Below the pieces are notes generated by a model, which worked only from the letters and a program-made list of their open reading frames with translations, had not been told where the DNA came from and did no database searches. Positions 44,309-55,978 of a stretch of 64,000 nt of DNA are shown here, in pieces. Source of the DNA: Silene latifolia (Eukaryota > Streptophyta > Magnoliopsida > Caryophyllales > Caryophyllaceae). A program made the translations under genes and the position numbers. Position 1 is the first letter of the stretch, and each line of letters starts with the position of its first letter. The stretch spans positions 39,990,217 through 40,054,216 of the forward strand of contig NC_133534.1 of assembly GCF_048544455.1 (NCBI RefSeq), written 5' to 3'.

Positions 44309-44385
44309 TACTCAATCGAGTAAGTTGGGGACTCGATCGAGTAAGGGGCACTCGATCGAGTAAGTAACTTACTCGATCGAGTAAG
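44309..44385. repeat. ACTCGATCGAGT palindrome cluster
   Basis: Five near-copies of ACTCGATCGAGTAAG in 77 bp, the centre a perfect 12 bp palindrome, ending about 50 bp upstream of the LTR TATA box. Confidence 0.9.
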
Positions 44386-44435
44386 TAGGTTATGTGGGTT
44401 GTTTTAGCCGGGTTTTGTTAGTAACGCGTGATTAA

Positions 44436-44445
44436 TATATAAAAG
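44436..44445 (+). promoter_or_regulatory. TATA box of the Tekay-like LTR
   Basis: TTAATATATAAAAGCCTTCC; C/T-rich sequence follows. Confidence 0.6.
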
Positions 44446-45510
44446 CCTTCCGTCACCTTCTTTGTCACTTTTCACCTTTTCTAAAACCTTTCAAAAAGAA
44501 AACAAGTTACGTTGCTCTTTCGTCGCATTGCTATCAAATCCCAAGGGCTAGGGTGGTCGGATCGTCACGTTCTTTACGCCGTTGAGTTCGTTGTGTCGAG
44601 GGTAAGATCCTTGTATAGTTTCTATATTGTTTCCTTGATTTTGTTTAAAACCCTAATTGGGTAGATTAGGGGTTTGAGAGTATATTGTTGTATTAGATGG
44701 TAATTGTATAATTGAATGTTTGATAGGAGGTGATTTCGTTGAAGAATGATTTTTGATTACCTGATTGTGACGATCTTGGTGATTGCTTTTCCAGGTAGGG
44801 TTTCCCTACTAGGTTATTGATTACATAGTATTGTTGATGGTTGTTTATCGTTGTTGATTCATATCGTATTGGAATTGGTAATTGGTAATTGTTGTTGTAT
44901 AATGTGGTTGGTTGTGATTGTTTGTCTATGGTTCTCGAGGTGCGTCCTTGGCTGAGTGGAGTCACTTGCGGAAGTGGCTTCACGCCCTTGATTCGCCCTC
45001 TGTGGAACCCGCCACAGAGGGGATGTGCACATTAAAAAAAACATGGGTTATCGCTCGGATGAGATGAGTGGGGCTTAGGTGGGAACGCTACGGTCCCCCA
45101 CTGGCGATGTGGAATACTTGTTGCGATGAGTATTCTGGCAGGACTACACACTTTAGTGTGTAGTCAGGTGTGTAGAGTTATGATGGAGATTGGATAATTG
45201 TGTATTGTTTCTATTGTATTATTTTTGTGTAATCAGTATCTGACCCCGTTTAAATGTTTTAAAAAATGTGGTGATCCATTCGGGGGTGGTGTGCAGTTGT
45301 CTAGCAGGTATCCTATGGATGCGCACGAGATTAGCTGGGGATGGAGTCGCCACGAGTCTGATAGTAGTCTTCTGTTGAATGTAAGGCTTGAATGGAGGGC
45401 GTAGTAATGTTAATGTGATGTAATGAATGATGTGAATATGACTTTATCAGTATATTTGAATGTAAGGCTTTATATTAGGAATGTTTTGCTTATTAGCTTC
45501 GTGTAGAATT

Positions 45511-46185
45511 CAAAAGTTGATAGCTTTGTGATTTTGTGTGTTTACTGTATAACTGAAATGAAAAGTTTTATACGTTTTCAATTAAGAGTGTCATTTTTTA
45601 CTAGTCTCTCGGCGAAGAACTAAAAAACACATTAAACTACAGATTATGAGTTAGTTTGACAATTAACACGTGGCTGATTTTTTATTTTTTACTCTATTTC
45701 TTATGACCAAATGAATGAGTTGACATAATGAGATGTTTTCTGATACATCAACTTTAGGTTCATGGGACAATTGACGATTTGCATCTTTGATTGTAATTTC
45801 TTGTATACCCACCCATATGAGTGAAAATTTAGTTTTGACTTAACTAGGGTTCGAGGTTAAGTATCATGAGATATTATTACCAAGACATTCTTTAGCTGAG
45901 TATATATTGTAATTATTAACTGAGACACTAATGTACAACTTTCTCGTCAGTGCAAGAGACCTTTCTTTACTTGTTTCAATATCTTATGATTCCTATTCAA
46001 AGTTTCCACCATCTGATTATGATTCTGATGTGAGCATGGTGTTTGAAGAATAATTAGTCGGTGTTTGAAAAATCATTAGCAACTGTCACTTTAAATGAGT
46101 GCTGTAATTAGCCAGGTTTGTCTTATGATTCCGATTAAACGCTTCCACCATCTGATTGCTGTAATTTAAATGAGTGCTTTAATTT
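45511..46185. other. No gene seen
   Basis: AT-rich unique-looking sequence with no open frame over 60 codons and no recognisable repeat. It may belong to the CACTA-type element ending at 47371. Confidence 0.4.
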
Positions 46186-46720
46186 CGCTGAAATATGTTG
46201 CTATTTTATTTTTTGGCTCTAATAAGGTGTAATTTGCTTTAAATTATCGTTGTTTTGCTAAAATATGGTGTAAAATGTTGTAAACTGTTGCTGTTTTGCT
46301 GTAACAAGGTCTAAATTGCTAAAAAATATTGCTGTTTTGCTGTAAAATAGTGTAAAATGCTGTAAATTGTTGTTGTTTTGCTGTAATAAGGTCTGAATTG
46401 CTGAACAATCTTACTCTTTTGCTGTAATATGGTGTAAAATGCTGTAAACTATTGCTGTTTTGGTGTAAAATGCTATAAAATTGTTGCTGTTTTGCTGTAA
46501 TGAGGTCTAAAATGATGTTTAATCTTCCTGTTTTGCTGTAAAATTGTGTAAAATGTTGCTGTTTTGTTGTAAAATGCTGCAAGTTTTTGCTGTTTTGCTG
46601 AAATGTGATGCAACCTGCTGTAATGTATTTTTGTGTTGCTGAAATATGCAATAAATGTCCCTGCTTTACCGTAAGTTGTTGTAAATTGATGTTGTTTTGG
46701 TGTTAAAGTGTTGTAATATC
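46186..46720. repeat. Degenerate GCTGTTTTGCTGTAA minisatellite
   Basis: Irregular copies of TTGCTGTTTTGCTGTAAAAT and GTGTAAAATGCTGTAAATTG with units of about 30-75 bp. The - strand 101-110 codon frames are products of the repeat. Confidence 0.8.
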
Positions 46721-47039
46721 TCTTACTTCTGTGCCTAAGCAATCTAGTGATATCTTTTACTTTTTTTGTCGCAGACAAGTATTCGAGAGTAGCCCATCAA
46801 GAGTAGCTCAGCTGTCCATCATGAAGATTTATGGAAAAGATAATATTTTAGATAGAAATCTTGGCCGTCTTTGAACCAATGAAGCATGTGTAAATTTGTA
46901 AATTGATGAATTATGTTCACAACACGTGTATATTTATACTTTTGAAGTATTTATTTATAAATTATCGGCTTTGGAAGTATAATTTTTCTTTAATGATTGC
47001 AACTTATTATTTGAGGTGTTTTTCCCATAAGAAACGCAT
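46721..47039 (+). other. Possible last exon and 3' end of a transposon gene
   Basis: A strong intron acceptor-like TTTACTTTTTTTGTCGCAG (ends 46774) precedes about 75 open bases (ACAAGTATTCGAGAGTAGCC...), then AT-rich sequence up to the CACTA-type subterminal repeats. Product not recognised. The repeat array upstream would then be intronic. Confidence 0.3.
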
Positions 47040-47371
47040 CAAAATATAATTTTTTTTAATAAAGAAAAACCTATTAACATTGGTTTTAATTAATAAATGA
47101 TGTAAAAAATACCTATTAACATCGGTTTTAGTTAATAAATGATGTAAATAAGGTGAGATTTACATCGGTTCTGCACCAAAAACGATGTAAAAGATAGGCT
47201 ATTAACATCGGTTCTAGAAAGAAACCGATGTATATTGTATGCTATTAACATCGGTTTTACAACCGATGTTAACATTAAAATACTATATACGTCGCCCCCA
47301 TAAACATCGCCACAAAACCGATGTAAATGGAGCAAAATAACCGATGTCAATGACACTTTTTCTACTAGTTG
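47040..47371. mobile_element. Terminal region of a CACTA-type (En/Spm) DNA transposon
   Basis: Repeated ACATCGGTTTT and AACCGATGT motifs in both orientations over 300 bp are typical CACTA subterminal repeats. The outer end, read inward from 47371, is CAACTAGTAGAAAAAGTG, one base different from the usual CACTAGTAGAAAAAG. The other terminus was not found. Confidence 0.65.
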
Positions 47372-47383
47372 CGCTACTTTTAT

Positions 47384-47503
47384 TAAAATCAACCTTACCT
47401 AAGTTCCATCACGATAACATCAAAATAGGATAATACTAGTTAACCCCCATACTATTCTACCCTGGTCATATTTCCAGCCCTGCGCAAAATATGGACAAAA
47501 CAA
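47384..47503 (+). repeat. Tail of a T0-type Tat LTR
   Basis: Matches 14853-14973 (AATCAACCTT, then GATAACATCAAAATAGGATA, then CTGCGCAAAATATGGACAAA) and ends ACAAAACA, supporting the LTR end used for T0. Only about 120 bp remain. Confidence 0.8.
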
Positions 47504-47839
47504 TGATTATAAACATTTGAGATCCTATTATGTCTCTACAAATATTTGTACCAAGTTCTTGTATTTAAAGAACAAAAACCATGAAAAATTGAGAAATTGT
47601 CAGTTTTCTTTTGTCTGACAATGGTGAGCTCTTATGTACTAAAAGAAGTTTTATTTAGCATTTGTGATGCATATTTGAGGTGAAAGAATTTGTACCATTT
47701 TAAGAAGGAAATAAAGAGGTGCGAAACGAAATCTTTGTCACAATGTTATTTTTAATTTGCTTATAATGAAGTGTTTTTTTTATAACTACTATCACATATA
47801 ATTCAGATTTTACCAACTGCTAACAAAGTATAATAACAC
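47504..47839. other. No gene seen
   Basis: AT-rich sequence with no long frame and no recognised repeat. Confidence 0.4.
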
Positions 47840-48500
47840 TACAATAAGAGCACAATAACACGGGAAAAAAAAGAGTACAAAAAATCAAAGTGACACCGGA
47901 ATAACATCACAATAACAACAGAATAACAATACCACCAGAATAACAGCACAATAACACGTGGTAAAAAAAGAGTAAAAAAATTAATAGTAAAAAAATCAAA
48001 GTGACACCGGAATAACATCACAATAACACCAGAATAACAATACGACCAGAATAACAGCACAATAACACGTGGTAAAAAAAGAGTAAAAAAATCAAAAGTA
48101 ATAAAAAAAATCAAAGTGACACCGGAATAACATCACAATAACACCAGAATCACAATACTACCAGAATAACAGCACAATAACACGTGGTAAAAAAAAGAGC
48201 AAAAAAATCAAAAGTAGTAAAAAAAAATCAAAGTGACACCTGAATAACATCACAATAACACCAGAATAACAATAACAGCACAATAACACGTGGTAAAAAA
48301 AGGGAAAAAATCAAAGTCGTAAAAAAATCAAAGTAAAAAAAAGCACAATAACAGCATAATAACACGAGGAAAAAAACGAGAAAAAAAAATTAAAGTGAAA
48401 AAAAAAAATCAAAGTCGTAAAAAAAAGCACAATAACGGCATAATAACACAAGGCAAAAAAAAAAGGAGATAAAAAAATTAAAGTAAAAAAAAAAAAGAGT
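47840..48500. repeat. Minisatellite of about 111-118 bp units
   Basis: Units of GTGACACCGGAATAACATCA, CAATAACACCAGAATAACAA and AGCACAATAACACGTGG plus A-runs start near 47890, 48001, 48117 and 48232, then decay to 48500. The A-runs give spurious Phe-rich - strand frames. Confidence 0.9.
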
Positions 48501-48544
48501 AACACTAGAAAAAATAGAAAATAAGTAAATGACAGTGGTTTTAT

Positions 48545-49804
48545 TGTTGGGAAATGTGTCCTCAACAATAGTGCGATCATATGATTTAAATATCATCATT
48601 AAAATCTCATTTTAAAGAATACAATTGGGAAGTAATATTGTTACTGTCAACTGGTCAACATATATCGGTAATGATTGGCTGACTAGAGTTTGACATTACT
48701 GTCGTGTGACGGTGGTGATCAGTTGACCCCCTAGGTCATACCTAAAGGGCAATACTCTTAATTGATTATTTAATTAATCGTATAACGTTGCGAGTTAATT
48801 AAATTACTTGAAAATTGACGGACGATTTTGGAAGTAAAATTTACGTATCAAATTGAAATGTGATTAAATGAGATACGGTCTGAGTAATTAAATTGTATAA
48901 TTACTCGGATGAAATAAATTGTTTAATGTAACAATTAAATTTGAATGAATTGTTATAAATACAATCTGTTGTGATTTATAAATGGTAAAATATTTTGGCA
49001 CAAGTAATTATGAAATTACTAAGTCGATTTTGTATGTGACGTATTTTTATTAATACGTTGATTTTTAATATGTTAAAAATACATAACAATTTTATGTTAC
49101 ATATGACATGTGACATATTGACAATTGACAAAAATAATATGGACTCCATATTAGGTATAATGGCCGAAATAATGGAGGAGGATTAGGCTTAAATTATGTT
49201 GATATTTTAATAAGAAACATAATGATGAAAAAGCTAATCTAGCCATGCAAGTCTACTCACCTTGTGAAGACCACTATGGGCATGCATTGGCTCCCTAAAA
49301 GGGCTCCTCTCCACCGGTTTTAGAAGAGGTAATTAGAGAGTTTTCCTCTCTAATTATTCATTCATTCATTTACATTATTTTTGCTAGTGTTAGAAAGATA
49401 ATATCCTCTCAACATTTGAGTGTAAAATAAGAGAGATAAAATACTCCAAAACTCTTCTCCTCTATCCGGTTTTAGGAGATTATATACCAACTATTTTTTG
49501 TTTTCACAAGATTAATATTATACTAGTAATTATAATATTAATTAGATTAAGTGAAAGCCTTGGGTATAAAGCTTAGGGAGAGATCTTATTCTTAGATCTT
49601 GTTCATCCATTGGAATAGCTCAAGAACAAGAAGAGAAAGGTGATCTCTCTTGTGCCCAATATAGCCGAAATATTGAATGTAAGGACATTATTTCTCTTCT
49701 ATTTTATTAATGTTTGCATGCATAAAATCCGTTTTAATTTTATGACAAATTAATTAGACATATAAGAGTATGTTATATATGTATATGAATCTACATTTCC
49801 TTCA
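48545..49804 (+). repeat. 5' LTR of T5
   Basis: 1260 bp, TGTTGGGAAATG to CATTTCCTTCA. Confidence 0.93.
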
Positions 49805-49806
49805 AT

Positions 49807-49821
49807 TGGTATCATGAGCCA
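49807..49821 (+). promoter_or_regulatory. Primer binding site of T5, variant initiator-Met type
   Basis: TGGTATCATGAGCCA; the usual plant Copia site is TGGTATCAGAGCC, so one T is inserted. Confidence 0.75.
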
Positions 49822-52390
49822 CGGTTGTTTGCATGCAAATTGGTTAAAAGTTTTTCCGAGTTATATGAATAACAAAATAAAACTTGTAAAATTTGTGTTA
49901 TTATGATATATCACGAAATAATTACATGCATGTTAATATTTCTGGTCCTAAAGTGTTTTAGGATTTTTTGGTTAATTTTTCGGATTTTTATTGTTCATAT
50001 TTAAAAATAATGACATTTAAATGTGATTTTATGAGTAAAAATGTCATTTTTGGTCGAAAATTAGCTATACTTCGAATTTTAAGTTGGTTTTTGGATATGT
50101 TGTTACATATATTATTTTGAGATAACCTGTAAATTTTCATAATTTTTGCACTTGTTATGCTCGAAAAATGAATTTTTCACTATTAAATTCGGATTTAAGA
50201 GAAAAATAGGTTAATATGAGTTAAATTTCGAATCTGGTCATAGAAAATTTATATGTTGTCACATGCAATTTTACAAGATGTGTGTAAAATAATTGGCTAT
50301 AAAGAAGTCTTTTAGCATGATTTATGAATTTTTGAAGAAAAATGGCATAAATAGTGACATTATTAGTTGAAAATTAATAAAACATATTCTATGACTTAGG
50401 AAAAACGTCTAATGTTGCCTTTTATTATCATTTTCAGATCTAAAATTGAAAAGTTGATGAATATATTTTTCCTCATGTTTTATGATTATTTTAGTTAAAA
50501 CCGATAAACCGCAACATTGTTTTTCCGGAAAAATTTCGAAATTTTTAACCTAAGATTTTGAACATTATGAGTGTCATGGTATTTTTCCAGAATGTTCATG
50601 AATTTAAATTTCAAATTTTGAATTTATTTGAAGTTTTGTGATTTATTTGAAGTTTAAATAGCTTATTTTTGGTATTTTTGGACTATTAATGAACAATTTT
50701 AGAAATTTGAGTTAATTATGGTCAAATTGTTAGTGAAGACTAAATTTTGAGTCCTAAGAGGTTAGGGTAATTAACTTATGCATAAATATGAATTTATGTA
50801 ATTTTTGTGATTGTAAAATGTTGAAATCACGCAAATCCGTAAAAACCAAGTAATATACGATATTGGCAAATTAAAGGCGATTTAGCATAAAATGAAGCAT
50901 GTTCATACATATTATAATGCTGCATTTTTCTTTATGATTGTCATAATTTTAATTTATGTAATTTTGAATTATGTAATTTTACTTAGTATGGCCTTAGATT
51001 TTAATTGGTATTTCCGAAATGTATGGGAATATCGATTCGGTTGTAATTTTATTGTGATCTCGTATCACCGTTTTGTAATTTAATAGATTTATTTTATTTT
51101 AGTTGCAAATGTATAATAGGAAATTATGTAATTTATTATGTAATTTTAATCATTCCGGAGTTCCTAAAGACGGATTTCTTCAAGAATGGCGATACATAAA
51201 GACGGTGTTACCTCGAGATGCGTGCCACAACCGAAGTTCAAGGGACCAATGGAGTTGGTTTCCGAATATGTAATAGTTAAAGAGTTTTTCTATTTTAGGA
51301 AGGCCATACTAGGATTTATTTATTTTATGCTTGCATTTTATTTATATGTCACATGCATCGCTAAATCGCCATAACTAAAACATGCATCTTCTTTCATCGA
51401 GTTTATCGACCGTGTCAATTAGAATTATCGTAGTTCACCGCTTTAGTTCACTTAAAACGTGATAGATAATAAATTGACATGACCTCTCGCTAAAACAATT
51501 AATTGAGACATAGCCTTACCAAATAGTAGAAACCATGAAAACCTATTTCGTGAGGGAGTGCACTCGGCCCTACCGGGGTACAAACCTTGTTACGTAGGGG
51601 AAGTGGGTGATAAATGTCAATCCACCGAATTCATGTTGATGAGGGTTTCATCGGCCATACCGTGCCCAAGTTGATGTGGATTTGGATCATGGACACATTT
51701 ATTCGAAATTTGGATTGAGCTCAACGGAAGTATTCGCGACCGTAGTTGCATGTGTTCCGGGCTATAGATAAATATTAGAGTAATTTTATCGACCAAGAGT
51801 TCTAAAAGTAGAATCGATTAAAGCGTTAATCCACCGAGTTATATTGATAAGGGTTTCATCGGCCATACCGTGCCTAAGTCGATATGAATTTGGGTCTTGG
51901 AATCATTTATCATAGTTGGGTAGAGGTCACTATGTAAATGCTTTACTTGTTATTTACAAGTATTATTATTAAAACGATAAATGTTGAGTTTTCCACTATT
52001 CCGTTATCATATTGTTCTATTTCTTTACCACAATTCATATACGATATCATTTCGTTTTGATTCAAATCTCCATTAAAATATCATAACTAAAGACAAATAT
52101 GAATTTGCTTCTAAAACCTCAAATGAACCATTGCTAAGGATCTCTTGTAAAGAGTATAGATTAAAGTTATTCATTATCAAACAGGTTTTTGATTCTTGAC
52201 TAACACTTCTACTTACAATGGATTATGTTTCATATACTTAATTGAATTAAGTACCTTGAAGCGATAAATTGTTTTGGTAATTAGTTTTGTCAGAATTCGT
52301 AATTGACCAAAATAACGCAACCACTTCAATGAAAGTTTTAAGACTAAAACGAACCAATGAAGAGTAATCTTCATGAATTCAATTTTGCTT
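49822..52390 (+). other. T5 long leader, no gene
   Basis: About 2.5 kb AT-rich leader without a convincing frame. A duplicated stretch with GGGTTTCATCGGCCATACCG occurs at about 51644 and 51852, about 208 bp apart. Confidence 0.6.
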
Positions 52391-55230
52391 CTCAAAGCAA
52401 AGACTCATTGAAATGAGTGGGAGCATTCTCTTAAACCGTTAAGATGACGACGAGGTTCAAGAAATAAAGATTATAATGGAATTGATACAAGGTAATGTTA
52501 AAGGTAAAGTTGTTGAGAATGACGATACTAAACCTATCAATCCCGACCGATAAAGTTTCCATTGTCTTAAATGTTGGACACGAGAAAGGAAACTACCCCA
52601 AATTATTAAAGAATCAACAAGTTAGTTGTGGGACATCTAATGGGACCTTCTTCTTTAAATGTTTATATTAAACATAAATTTTGCTAGTACTACTTCGTCC
52701 ATATTAGAAACCGGTGGTGGTTTACATCGTTGTACTTGATACATAGAATGATTAGAATATGACGACTAGCATCAATAATGACGAGAGATAGAGTAATTGT
52801 GTACTCAAATCTAGTTTTTGGGTTTGGAGTTATACTTAATTGTGACTATTAAGTGCATAAACTCTAAATAAGAATATATAAACTTGTTAAGATACAAAAG
52901 AGGTTTTCACTAATGTGACCCTATACACCACGATTTGATGTATGGCTAGCCCATTATCAAGGTGATTATATTCTAAACCAAACTAGAATAATATATCATG
53001 AAGATGATGCAAGACTCAAAATTGGTAACCCAAGATTAAACCTTAAAATTTTGGAAAGATGAACGCAAAGAGTTATCGAGTACTCTTGAAACCATTAGAT
53101 TGTTAATGGTATATGCGTATCTTGTATTCAAAGCAAGATATCTCGTGCCTTTTGGTTGAAAAAGGAGATCGAGATTGTAAATCATTTATCTAAAATAGGT
53201 TGATCATTTTCTTTTACCAACGATTTAAGTTGACACTAGTGTGTTCACTTAATAAGGTAAATAGAGAAATCTTTGAAGAAGTTCAAGAGTTCAAGGAATC
53301 ACGATTTAGTCGTGATGGGATTATCAAAGTGAAGACTTTGATATAAGCCAAAAGAAATGTGATATAGTATCACAAGTTAATCTCTCTTAACACACATTAT
53401 GGAATAATGTGTGATTGGATAAGAATTCAAACGCTATTCAATATGGTTTGGATTTATATCAAGTTACTTTGAGTTACTTGATCCTTTTGGGGATTTTATC
53501 ATTTTTGTCTAAATTATGTTTCCACTAAATCGAATCATATGGAAATGGTAAGGGTACCATGTTTGTAAGTTTTCACAAGAAACAAATACTCATTTTTCCC
53601 CTTCAATTATCACGAGTACGACGGGTTTGTGGCTCGTGAAGCTGTCTTTCTAAAATACAAGTTTATTTTTGAAGACAGAGTCGGAGAAATTATTCAAGAG
53701 CCACAAAGAATGTTATGTCGCAAGAAACCTGTCTTTCTTGGCTACATGAGACGTTTTGTGTAAGACATTGTTTCTTCAAAACCTAGGAGGTTAAATTCGT
53801 CACTTGTTAAAAATGATGAATTCATGCTACTTTTAAGAAAGTAAAAAGCTTATAACTTACAAAAGAAATTGTTTGATTCAAGTTGATTACTTCTGGAAAG
53901 TAATCAACAAATGACTAACATTAGAGTGTTTAAGTCACAACTCAATACAAGGCTTAGAGCCATGAGAATCCGAAATAAAAGGCTTGATTAGTTGCAAAGG
54001 TTTTTTGCACTAATAAAGAGAGATTTCAAGGTTTGATTGGTTGCAAAGGGTTTTGCACCAATTGAAATGCTTAAGTCTATTTGGATCTTCTTAGGGATTG
54101 TGTTTCATTATTATGAAATACATAGCGAGTGAATCTAAAACCCACTTCTTCAATTAGAAGGAATGTATTCAATACATATCTTGAGTTTTGAAGATTCTTG
54201 CAATCCTAAGATAATGTGAAACTTAAGAGAGGGTCTTAAGTAGGACATCAATGAGTTGGAATCAACATTTTGGATCATGTGATAAAACATTTCTCGATAA
54301 GTCGAGAAGTTGTGTTTATACATGGAGTTTAGTGGGAGTTGCGGAATTTTAATTAGTCCGATATGTGGATGACATATTGATCATTGCGAATGATTTAAGA
54401 CTTTTGGAGTATTATAGTACATCTTGAATATCTGGATTTATGAAGATAAATCCACATGATATTAGCGTCTGTAAGAAGTCTTATGTTGATAAGATTCATA
54501 ACTAGTTCAATTAAATTGAACATATTTGATTGATTTCATTTGCTTCCGCTGCCGAATCAATTAAAAAGAAATGATGTATAACACTTCATATGCTTTGAGT
54601 ATGATGAATTGTTTTCAAAAACGAATTTAAATAATCTTTACCAAGTAAGCTATAAAGATTACCCTTAAGTGCTTGCAGAAGCATTAAGGAAGTAAAGCAA
54701 AGTGTTTATGATGCAATATTGTGTAAGGGTGTTACACAAGTGACAATTGACAATTGAGATTGCGCATGGTTTCTGACAAAACCATAATCAAAACACACTA
54801 GGATGGTTAAGATACCATTGTGGCAATGTTAATGAAGAAGTAGATTTTCTAGAATCGTTCTAGGCAATAAAGAACAATGAGAGATATTTATAACGGAAAT
54901 TGAGTACACTTGCAATCATGAAATGTGCAAGAGGATGAGTCCCGCACACTGTGAAAACAGTGGGAGCTATTCTTAGGCTAAGAGGGCCTATGTCTTGATT
55001 AGATTTCGACACGTACTCAGAAAGTTTTGTGATGCAAATGTATACATTACAAAGGAAAACGAATATGTAGTAAGGTTGAGTAAGGTACAAGAAATTGATA
55101 AAACCTACTAACCAAAGCCTTCTCAAAGGCTAAACATGATGAGTCATGTCATTTCAATTGAATTGAAATGAACAACTACGTACAAGATCAAATTAGATTA
55201 TAGAACATGAAATAGTAATCAGGCATTGAC
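52391..55230 (+). pseudogene. T5 gag-pol, heavily decayed
   Basis: Traces in Copia order: a zinc-knuckle-like CLKCWTRERK (about 52563), CGTSNGTFFF, a protease trace SSILETGGGLHRCT where relatives have LDTGCGSHIC (about 52700), FVAREAVFLKYKFIFEDRVG (about 53630), the RT motif VRYVDDILIIANDL (about 54362) and SYVDKIHN after it, a trace MYNTSYALSM, and HVISIEL near the end of RNase H. Frames break every few dozen codons and long pieces, including most of integrase, are missing. No function remains. Confidence 0.75.
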
Positions 55231-55978
55231 TATTCATGTGTGATAATCGCATTTGTCGTTCGAGTTTTACTTTAAAACTCTTTTATTATACTTTGTTACA
55301 TCCAAACGGGTTGTAGAGACAATTGAACCCCGTTAAAGTGAACACGGATTAGCATTGTATTCGCCCATAGTCATTTGTATGAGGTGACGTCTCGAAGTGA
55401 CTAGAGTGTGATGCGATTGATGGCAAGTTCAAGGGCCATACAGTCATGTGAGATGACTAGTCGATCACATAGGCAGATTGTTAGGAACACCTTGTCGGGC
55501 CTAATGACCGCTTATAGAGTTCTGGCAAATTTATAAAGCCTGGTCGTGGCGAGAGCTACTATAGTATTCTAATGAGTCGATTCTTTTGACTAAAGACTAT
55601 TCACCTAAGATGGCTCAGTTTCAGATTAACTTTGATTTGTGTTACTACGACCTTCGTAAATGGGGTCAAATGGGCATATTTTGGGTTATGATGGCTGTGG
55701 CTAGTCGAAGGGAATGAGTGCGATAGGAATTGTCCATCCCCTTGTCAGGGTTATAACAATATCTCAGGGCCACTCGAGGAGCAATGAATCGTAAATGCGT
55801 GGCCACGCTCGGAAGGTATCCGAGTGGATAAATCCGGTCAATCGGTTATTCTCCGGATCGAGGAAACCACTCGATATGATCACTTGCAAGTACGACCAAA
55901 GACACCTTGCATTGAGTGGGAGATAGTAATAGGACAAGAGAATTGGTGACGCACACTTGTCGAGGACAAGTGGGAGAT
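55231..55978 (+). other. T5 3' untranslated region and polypurine tract
   Basis: No gene. GAGGACAAGTGGGAGAT (55962-55978) abuts the 3' LTR and is the probable polypurine tract. Confidence 0.7.

Larger units (their letters stand above)
44209..45510 (+). repeat. LTR of a Tekay/Del-like Ty3/gypsy element
   Basis: Starts TGTAATACTACGG after the purine-rich AAGGAGGGAAGAC. It contains ACTCGATCGAGTAAG boxes at 44309-44385, TATATAAAAG at 44436-44445, and GATTCGCCCTCTGTGGAACC near 44991. The end is not fixed; the sequence loses LTR character between about 45420 and 45510. No second LTR is in the window. Confidence 0.65.

Noticed and set aside
46319..48599. Several - strand frames of 70-110 codons
   Set aside because: They lie in minisatellites and A/T runs and have low-complexity Phe/Ile/Leu or Gln/Asn translations.
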